A DNA stretch of 64,000 nt from Aphrophora alni. Its lineage: Eukaryota; Arthropoda; Insecta; Hemiptera; Aphrophoridae. Below are positions 55,872-64,000 of this stretch, piece after piece. The first letter of the stretch is position 1. Each line of letters opens with the position of its first letter. A program made the position numbers and the translations under genes. The notes below the pieces were generated by a model. The model made no database searches. It was given only the letters and a program-made list of their open reading frames with translations, and was not told the DNA's origin. The DNA lies in NCBI GenBank assembly GCA_963513935.1, contig OY740772.1, forward strand, positions 98,599,340-98,663,339, read 5' to 3'.

Positions 55872-55998
55872 TAAAATAAAGATCCCTATCCCCTCGAATA
55901 CTCTAATAGTATGAGAGCTGAAAAGAATAAGAGTTGGTCAAAAGAACGTGATAGGAAAGACGAAAGAAAGAGATCTAACCCAACACTACAAATCGTAC
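55872..55998 (+). repeat. Family B dispersed repeat, copy 13 (partial)
   Basis: TCGAATACTCTAATAGTATG, AAAAGAATAAGAGTTGGTCA and AGATCTAACCCAACACTACA; the GGTGTAGATCC end is missing. Confidence 0.65.
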
Positions 55999-56745
55999 AT
56001 TAAAAAAGTTTTTATCATTCAATAATAGTTGTCTTCAATTTTAATTACATTAAATTCATAACATAATTGTACTGGTTATTGTAGATACATGCTCAACTTA
56101 CCCTGTATAACACACAAAAATGTTCATAAATTATCAGTAAAAGACTCTTTTCCCTTCCCACAATGTGACGTACATCAGTCCATTCCCTCTTGGTTTAAAA
56201 ATAATGTGTTATGATTATTTTAAGTATGTTAAAAATTTTCGAAAAAAAGAACATGTGTTAATTACACAAATGGAAGACCGGGATACGCATTAAAAAAAGA
56301 AGAAATCATTTTCTAATTTTATCTGTTAAGGGTTATTCTTGTATAAGAGTCTAATTACACATCAAGAGTCAAATTATTAGCTATTGAAATCCAGTGGTGC
56401 ATGCAGTAACAATATAATTAGATTTGTGACGAGATCAAGGGTTTGTAATTTTGATGCCCAGGCGGATGTCACAAGAGATTAACACTGAACTGATACTTGG
56501 AAATGAAACATTCAAGTCTATCACCTAACAAATAATATTAGTGAAAATTGTAAAATCAATAATATAAAGAAAGATACCAAATTCAACAATAACCAAATCC
56601 TTTACAAGACGTAATTTGCAGCTAAGGGTGGTGACTTCGTTAACAAAACGAGATTACGATGTTTTAGAATTTGCTGTGATATTGTAATTATCGATTGAAG
56701 TATACAAAGCTGATGCTTTTAAAGTTGCACAATTTTTTCTATTAT
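55999..56745. other. Non-coding DNA
   Basis: No gene recognised. A segment near 56570-56660 (GGTGGTGACTTCGTTAACAA, AACGAGATTACGATG) again has the foldback-type form. Confidence 0.35.
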
Positions 56746-56751
56746 GTTACA

Positions 56752-57215
56752 TTGTAATTTTAAAACTAAACAAATTAAATATTCTGTAATGTTGTAATTT
56801 TAAAACTACACAAATTGAATATTCTGTAACGTTGTAATTTTAAAAGTACACAAATTGAATATTCTGTAACGTTGTAATTTTAAAACTACACAAATTGAAT
56901 ATTCTGTAACGTTGTAATTTTAAAACTACACAAATTGAATATTCTGTAACGTTGTAATTTTAAAACTGCAAAAATGGAATATATATTCTGTAACGTTGTA
57001 ATTTGAAAACTACACAGTTGTAATTTTAAAACTACGCAAATTGAGTATTCTGTAACGTTGTAATTTTAAAACTACGCAAATTGAGTATTCTGTAACGTTG
57101 TAATTTTAAAACTACACAAATTGAGTATTATGTAACGTTGTAATTTTAAAACTACACAAATTGAGTATTCTGTAACGTTGTAATTTTAAAACTACGCAAA
57201 TTGAACTGTTCTATG
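56752..57215 (+). repeat. 40-bp minisatellite
   Basis: Unit: TTGTAATTTTAAAACTACAC then AAATTGAATATTCTGTAACG. Starts are at 56752, 56792, 56832, 56872, 56912, 56952 and, after a shortened and a longer unit, at 57018, 57058, 57098, 57138 and 57178. Further decayed units continue to about 57390. It is AT-rich and non-coding. Confidence 0.88.
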
Positions 57216-57390
57216 ACGTTATGATTTTAGCTGCATACGTAAGCTGTTCTGTGAGGTTGTAATTTAAAAGTTACACAAATGAGCGTTCTGTAATGTAATT
57301 TTAAATCTGGAGAAATTAAGCTATTGTGCCGCTGCATTTTAAAACTGTACAAACAGTGACGTTATAATTTGAAAGTTGCACAAATTCCTG

Positions 57391-59300
57391 AAAATATAGT
57401 TTAAATTTGAAAATCATTTGACGTTTCCATATTTACGAACTGATTTTTCTCGTATGCCTGTTCAGAATTTCGTAAATCCGAAGCTACCTTTCAAATTTAA
57501 CAAATAAACCATAAAAACATGACGATTTCTTGTTTAATAACTTATAAAAATATATTTAAAGCGAAAATGATTAAAATATTTTCAGTAGAAATAACTAATC
57601 CACGAAACTTACACCAATACAAATTTTTAAACCAATTTAAAATTATCTTCAAATGAAAGAACAGTTTGAGATATAAAATTATTAAATAACGATTTAAAGC
57701 ACTTCCTAAGAAATCCACATCTGGTTTACCTTCAAACCTAAACCATCTGTTGCAAGATACAAGGTGTGGACTGAGAAGGAATGGTGTGTAAGGTATTATT
57801 AAAACAGCTGATAGATGTCACAATGTTTCTTTATTTAGAGTTGTTATTGCTCATAACTTGTATGATTGATTTTGGTAGAACAAAATTTATCTGTTTTCGT
57901 TTCCTGGATTATATAGGGATATCATTATGTAAGGGTGTAATCTTAGATCCAACTATTGTTTCCAGATCTTTAGTAGTTACCAAATCTTTAGTACAGTATC
58001 CTCAAGGTAGGAATGTGTCTGGGATGGAGAGGAAAAGAGGGGCCCCCTACATTTTGTTTGTTGCGTTTACTATCAGCGGTACAACCCCAATAAAAAAATA
58101 TAGACCTCAAATGCTTCTGTGTAAACGCCTACCCTACTTTCGTTTCTTTTATCGGTGTGAATAAGAATAAAACGTGTACAAAAGTCTGTCACGAAGTTGT
58201 AACTTTAGGAACTAAATGTAGCTAAGCAGGAACTTCTATACCTAGTTTTCTTGGAATGGGTTGTATCGTCAAGTCAGACTAGGGAAGCAAGTAGAAGGGA
58301 GGACACGCCCCTTACACCAGACACAATCCTAGTCTGAGGCTACTGTAGTTCAATGAACATTAGACCTGGCTCTTTAGAAGGCTTCATGAAATACGTTTTT
58401 TAGATTCCGTAGGTAAAACAAAGAACTCTTATAATTTCACGCTCGTGTCTGTCCATCTGTCTATCTGTAAGTCGCAACCCGTCTACACAGACAAGACTAT
58501 AAATCATTTATATATTAAGTTGTGTATTTATATTCTTTGTAATGTCCTACATATAGGAAAAATATAACGATTTTTAAAAAATGACATTGGAGTAGTTTAT
58601 TTCGAAATATTATGTGTGAAGTAAAATAAGACGAAGTTATTCTGATTACGAAAATGTATGTTCATTTGATGAAAAAATTAATGTGTTGGCGCTAGGCCAA
58701 ATTTAAAGTATCAGATATCATACTTGAATACGGGGTGATGTACAAATCAGAAGGAAAAAAATCATTTGAATTTGAAATTGCACTGCAATTATAGTTTGTT
58801 GTATGACTAATGCAACTTAATTTAACCACACAATAAGAAATACAGGGCATATAATTACAAGAACAATTTTTGTGTGATGTGAGACAAACAATTCAATAGC
58901 CATTAAAAAATGGATTGGATTTTCGTTGATTTCTCTTCATTAGGCTCCGCAAGTAAAACAAGGATCCTTATAATTTAACACGTGTGTCTGTACAATTTAA
59001 ACTTCCACTTCGAGTTTATAAAAATAACTGTCCCTATATGCCTACGATCTCCAAGTCGTGTTGTTATAGCACAAGCTTGACCGTTTTGTTATCAAACTAA
59101 TCTGCTTACAAATATTTATGAAACCAATATTTATTGAGTTTTTTTTTAAAAGCAACGATATGTTACTACTATTGTCTTTATTTATTTTATTACAATTTTT
59201 TATTTTTGACTATAATACAAATTTTAAGTTTTTTTATACATTATCGCGTGAATTGCGCGTTAAAATAGGTTTGCACACGAATTGTTTTTACCTTACAAGG
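57391..59300. other. Non-coding DNA with one unassigned 127-codon frame
   Basis: The frame at 57781-58164 starts with ATG and has a hydrophobic stretch (YLELLLLITCMI) but no recognisable domain, so I do not call it a gene. Two copies of a TTTAGATTCCGTAGGTAAAACAAAGAA-like segment (58400 and 58940) followed by TATAATTT and GTGTCTGT suggest another minor repeat. Confidence 0.35.
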
Positions 59301-59312
59301 TCAATTGAGATA

Positions 59313-59750
<438 letters not shown>

Positions 59751-59759
59751 AAAACTCTA

Positions 59760-60415
59760 AACATTAGGCTACACCTGTAGCACTTATTTTTTTTTTTACA
59801 ATATTGTGACGAACATAAAAGTCTTGAATTTGTAAATCATTGAAATTACTGACATCGAACAAACGTAATTCACACTCATACTCCATGTTGACTGTTCATT
59901 GGTTTGAACAACACTAATCCCATGGTAAAAAAAAATATTAAAAAAACTATCACCCAAGTAATAACCACGCTCAATGTTGCTTGACCAGTGATCAGTCGAA
60001 ACATTCTGTTTGCCATGTAAACTTAACCTACAAATACGTCATTGAAATATGTCAATTTCGAAGTGATAAACATATTTGCTTTCAAAAAATGATACTATGC
60101 TTATGAAGAGAGGTATCTAGTAGAAAAATAACGAAACAAAATAATAAAATTGGGGCGCTACAGTATACAATTACCTTTAAAACTTATACAATTAACTTTA
60201 ATTTAATGTTGTTTATACTACACAAAAACACAAAGTTTACTTCATGTTTAATTTTAGTATTGAAAGTTGGTTATGAACTATTTAAATTTAAACTATATAT
60301 TTTGTCTAATAAAAGTTCGGACACAGTCTAAAACTTCCATACTTCCAAAACAATTAATCATAAAGAAATTTGTTTTAACAAATATGTCTTTCTTTTTGTT
60401 TACTATTTTTTCACT
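59760..60415. other. Non-coding AT-rich DNA
   Basis: Nothing recognised. Confidence 0.4.
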
Positions 60416-60419
60416 AATG

Positions 60420-60602
60420 AGATAGTTTTCTCTCTTTCCAGCTTTACTATCAGGTTTTGATCAACTTTTGTTCTATTCTGACCCTGGCGTTATTAGCGTA
60501 TTCTAGGTCTAGGAGTCTTTATTTTATGCTCTCTTCTTTCAATTTTTATAAGGCGATGATGACAGAGAGGTTTTTTACCTTCAAACAACAAGAAAAACAA
60601 TT
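60420..60602 (-). repeat. Family B dispersed repeat, copy 14
   Basis: Lacks the GAGTACGGG end: TTGATCAACTTTTGTTCTAT, CTGACCCTGGCGTTATTAGC, AGGAGTCTTTATTTTATGCT, AAGGCGATGATGACAGAGAG and TACCTTCAAACAACAAG. Confidence 0.7.
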
Positions 60603-60974
60603 AACTGAAAATCTCTAGTTATAGAACTAACTTGGAGTGATAAGAATTAGTAGATAAACTTTTAGTAAACTGTTATATTTACTAAAATTATGTTAATAAT
60701 TCCATACATAAAAATGTACAATATTCTATCCCCGTCTGTGGTTTAACCTTGAGAAAGGGAAGGCAGGAAATATGAACAGTTTCCATTTCACTAAAAACAG
60801 GATGTGGCAGCACATATTCTGTGAAAACTGGAGACAAGCATTGGACTTTGTGCTACTAGCCATTCTACCGACATTGGTTTACTATGACATGTAAGCTGTG
60901 TTAGATTAGATGGATGTTTTTAAGTTATATGGTTTTAGAAAACTAATGATATTGGAAGACGTTGTCTTAAGGCC

Positions 60975-61292
60975 TCTTCACACCGCACGTAGCCGAGGTA
61001 TTAATACGTCTTCGGCGTATTAATACCTCAGCGACGTCTTTCGTGCCACGTTCACACACAGAAGCAACATGGAAGACGTATTTACCCAGCTGCCTGCCAA
61101 CAGCTCGTTGTATGAAGAGTTCACTTAAATTTTATGATGGCGTTTACAGTACCGTGGTGTGAGCCTGGTTTTGATATGCCCTGGATGGAAACCGATTCAA
61201 AGTGATAGTGATGAAGAGTTTAATGAGGTTTTGTCGCTCATTAGTAGTGATATTAAGAAACATTTCCCCCATGGTTTTGAACCCAAATTATA
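60975..61292 (+). other. Possible degraded gene or transposon relic with a hairpin
   Basis: GAGGTATTAATACG (60995-61008) and CGTATTAATACCTC (61016-61029) form a perfect 14-bp stem with a 7-nt loop, extendable outward with mismatches. Just downstream is a short frame MEDVFTQLPANSSLYEEFT then a stop. A second frame around 61140-61292 reads ...QSDSDEEFNEVLSLISSDI...KHFPHGFEPKL then a stop. Both look coding-like (acidic, balanced codons) but match no family I know. GGCCTCTTCACACC after TAA near 60970 resembles PIF/Harbinger-type ends, unproven. Confidence 0.35.
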
Positions 61293-62835
61293 ATTGTGGT
61301 GTCATTTGAAAGGTAGTACACACCAAATATTAATCGTGAACGAAATTTAAAAATATTTTTTATCGTCGTATAAATAAATACGCGTATAAAATTTGTTGTC
61401 AAAAATTGTTTTATGGGACATGAGCGTTTTGTTAATACACTGTTAATAAAGGAATGAGTGTAACAGTTCAGTATTAATTGTTATTGTTGAATAAAAACAC
61501 AACTTATATTAAATTTCACAGTTAATAAAACACATTGGATTACGCTGTATGTATGAAACCAAAATATTTTATTATTACAGAATGGTTAATGTAATAACGA
61601 AAGACTGAAAAAAACCTAAAAAAAATTATGTTAATGTAATATAATTTTAATAATAAAGACAGAAAAAAGCCTACTTGTAGAAATTTTGGTAATTGTTAAG
61701 AACAGCGTGACTTAGGTAATATCCAATTTTTTAACATAGTCGTAAAGAGCATAATCCACTAATATAAGAAAACACATAAAATACGCGAGTACCTATAAAT
61801 AGAAAATACGCGAGTTAAAGTCGAGAAAGTGAGTTTAATTTACCACTTTAGGTGTTTGTAACCTGGGTTAACCCTTTCAGGAAGTTATCACCTATTTTAC
61901 TTAATTTTGACACTTCACTTTACAAGCAATTTTGATAAATTATGTATTTTACATAGGCCAATGGAAGATTTTGCTGTTTTACCAACAACTCACGTACCTA
62001 CATTTTTTTTTTAAATGGCGACTAATACGTTTTGTTTGGGACCATAGAGGATTAACTAAAATTTGGTCAAAATCGGTGTAGCCTAACCTAACCTAACCTA
62101 CCCTTCAAACTTTGATTTACCAAAAAAAATAGAAAAAAGTCCCGAATTATGACGATAATATGGGTGTCGCGAAGAAAGCGATTAGTAAAATAACCGACCA
62201 CACCATGTGGTCACACGAGGGAATATCTCGGCTTGTTGCCCCTACTAAGTAATGATATTAGATTTAGGTACTGTAATTTTCTGCCTAAGATATTTTTTTT
62301 AGATAAAACTAGGGGGTTTAATAATGGGGGGGGGAGGTCGTGTAATGGTGTTATTATATGGCCATACATATCCTAGGATAAGCGATAAGGTAAAGTCAAT
62401 AAGCAGAAAAGACTGATAACATAAATCAAAATGCATATAATGTTCATAACCAATGTCATCGCAACTTAGTACTTTGTTTACTTCCTTATTTATTTATTTC
62501 CTTAATGCCGATAATGTCTAATGTCTTATAAACCATGGAATCAGCAACATTTATTTCTTTATTTTTTTGTTATTTGGTTAAAAAACGTATTTCTCTGACT
62601 AATTTTCAATTGAGAACATCATTTTATGATAAATGAAAGAGATTAGATTAAAGAAAAAGTGAAAAAAAGTGGAGTTGAAATTCCTGAAACGATCCCATTT
62701 TTACCCACACGAGAAGATAATTATTTTAATTATTAGCCAATTCCTTATTCAGCATTGATATATTCTGGTTAGTTTCATTTAAACAAAATAATCTGTTAGA
62801 AAAGATCCCTTTTTATTACCCCCCCCCCCGCCCTC
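61293..62835. other. Non-coding AT-rich DNA
   Basis: Three CCTAA units near 62083-62100 and G or C runs near 62325 and 62819 are the only notable features. Confidence 0.4.
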
Positions 62836-62840
62836 CAAGT

Positions 62841-63077
62841 TCACTCCTTTACAGTTTTCCACAATAGTTTACAATCATTACCAAAATTATTTAATTTATA
62901 CGTACAGTAATATTTGTTCAGTCTTTTAATCAATATGTTTAATTTATTCCTACTACACCGGAAGTAATTTTGAAAATTTATATTAAAAGGTTGTTTATTT
63001 AGCTTATTCCTTTTTCTTATTTTATACATTTTGAAAACATGGTGCACAATTCTCCAGTAATTAAGATCAGTGACCAT
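62841..63077 (-). pseudogene. LINE fragment, endonuclease-RT linker
   Basis: A 78-codon minus-strand frame contains HHVFKMYKIRKRNKLNKQPF, then SRNKLNILIKRLNKYYC and GNDCKLLWKTVKE. The pattern 'K--LY----K------YK-YRNKL---I--AK--YY-------N-KKLWK-IN' is typical of the region between endonuclease and RT in Jockey/CR1-type elements. No RT core follows, so this is an isolated scrap. Confidence 0.5.
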
Positions 63078-63079
63078 TT

Positions 63080-63575
63080 CATGGACTTATGTTTTCTAGA
63101 GAGAGAAAGATAGCAATAACAAATATTTATAGATTTTTTGAGAAACTTCCCAATTAAGTATAAATGCCATTATAAGTGCAGAGTCCAAGTGCCCTACTGT
63201 TTGTATAAATTTTATTCCCGATGTACTATAATCATTATTTTTAATTTATTCAAAACCACGCTTCTAAATAATAATAATATTTAACAGCGATAACATAAGT
63301 TCATAAATTATTATTTAAATAAATTCTACATTCAATTGAATGTTTCTAAAAACTATTAAAATTTCAGTTACATAAGTCGGAAAGAAGTGTTAATTTAGTT
63401 TAGGGGGTGGACGGTAGGTAGCCTTAGTGCTGCAATATCTGTTTTGATCAAATAAAGTCGTACGATTGAAAGAAAACAACCAATCAAAACACTTGGGTGA
63501 CTTTTCCGCTTGTTTTACCATTTTAATGGCGTCTGGTTAGTGGTGGTTTATTATTGTGCGTGTTATAACTGGTAA
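63080..63575. other. Non-coding DNA upstream of a candidate exon
   Basis: Contains a CCAAT box (CAACCAATCAAAAC near 63480). No clear TATA box. Confidence 0.35.
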
Positions 63576-63579
63576 AAAA

Positions 63580-63696
63580 ATGTTTAGTTCTAATAACTAT
63601 AAAAGTTTGATGGACTTTATTTGTGTTAGACGACGTGTTGTACAAATACAATTTGATCTTGCCAACGAATGGGATGAACTGAATTCTGCTATATGG
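63580..63696 (+). CDS. Candidate first coding exon of a host gene
   Basis: ATG at 63580 opens 39 codons reading MFSSNNYKSLMDFICVRRRV then VQIQFDLANEWDELNSAIW, followed at once by GTATGT, a strong splice-donor consensus (63697-63702). Without splicing the frame stops at 63718-63720. Codon use is balanced and more G+C-rich than the flanks, and it is not part of any repeat seen here. No family recognised. The next exon would be outside the window or within its last 300 bp. Confidence 0.35.
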
Positions 63697-63720
63697 GTAT
63701 GTTTATTAATACATTTGTGA

Positions 63721-64000
63721 TTTTGTTTTGTAAAGATGAAAGCTAGCGTCTTGTGGGCAAGCAACAAACTGTTGCTTCTTCCAAGATATCTGGGTATACA
63801 CATTATATAAATAATGTATGTAATTGTAAAATACAGGTTGAAAAATAACTTGAACTGTTTTTTTTTGTGGTGTTAACTTCTCTGCTGGTCGACTTCATTT
63901 TATAATAGCAAATTTATTGTAGCTTTATGGTAGGGGTGGGGATGAAAATAATATTTAGCGAATGTATACATAATTTATACATTGTGTTCTGAATTTAATT
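63721..64000. other. Putative intron or non-coding DNA
   Basis: AT-rich; no acceptor with a following open frame could be identified with confidence. Confidence 0.3.

Noticed and set aside
57781..58164. 127-codon ORF with a hydrophobic stretch
   Set aside because: No domain or motif recognised, composition like flanking AT-rich DNA, and no splice or promoter context; likely chance.

Overview
This window looks like eukaryotic, probably insect, intergenic DNA. It is AT-rich, no intact host gene is visible, and almost everything recognisable is transposable-element sequence or satellite. The insect call rests on the mix of elements: a Ty3/gypsy LTR retrotransposon, a mariner relic, non-LTR retrotransposons of the Jockey type and of a type carrying RNase H, and arrays of the insect telomere-type pentamer TTAGG. 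A hemipteran is possible but I cannot show it. I found no bacterial-type operon, CRISPR array, rRNA or canonical tRNA gene.

The only intact genes belong to one LTR retrotransposon at 28946-38790. It has two 1788-bp LTRs that differ, by eye, at one base. It has a gag ORF (31156-32868) and a pol ORF in the -1 frame. A GTTAAAC heptamer lies in exact gag register inside the 58-nt overlap, so Pol is probably made by -1 ribosomal frameshifting. Pol carries protease, reverse transcriptase, RNase H and integrase in Ty3/gypsy order with the catalytic residues present. There is no env ORF. The copy looks young and possibly still competent.

The rest is layered old repeats. Family A is a non-autonomous element with long terminal inverted repeats; its best copy is 21879-22721, and at least nine other copies or fragments lie on both strands. 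Family B is a short (~250 bp) dispersed repeat with about 15 copies on both strands. There are foldback elements at 7321-7758, 10512-10932, 49153-49319 and 53673-54180, tRNA-like SINE candidates near 23.8 and 39.9 kb, and decayed transposon genes: mariner at 4.7-5.1 kb and LINE fragments at 3.3, 8.3, 18.9, 19.3, 50.1-51.3 and 62.9 kb.

Tandem arrays are conspicuous: a four-unit higher-order repeat with CRE-like and YY1-like motifs (26181-27445), a degenerate TTAGG array (44204-44876), an A60 run (45245-45304), about 31 copies of a 62-bp unit (46295-48213), a 40-bp minisatellite (56752-57215) and a nested palindromic microsatellite (59313-59750). The most interesting point is that three of these (TTAGG, A60 and the 62-bp unit) sit inside copies of family A, at places where ordinary copies carry the short seed sequence. 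Family A therefore seems to generate satellites, including an interstitial telomere-like one, without any telomere fusion.

At the right edge, a short ORF with a good splice donor (63580-63696) is the only candidate for a host gene exon.
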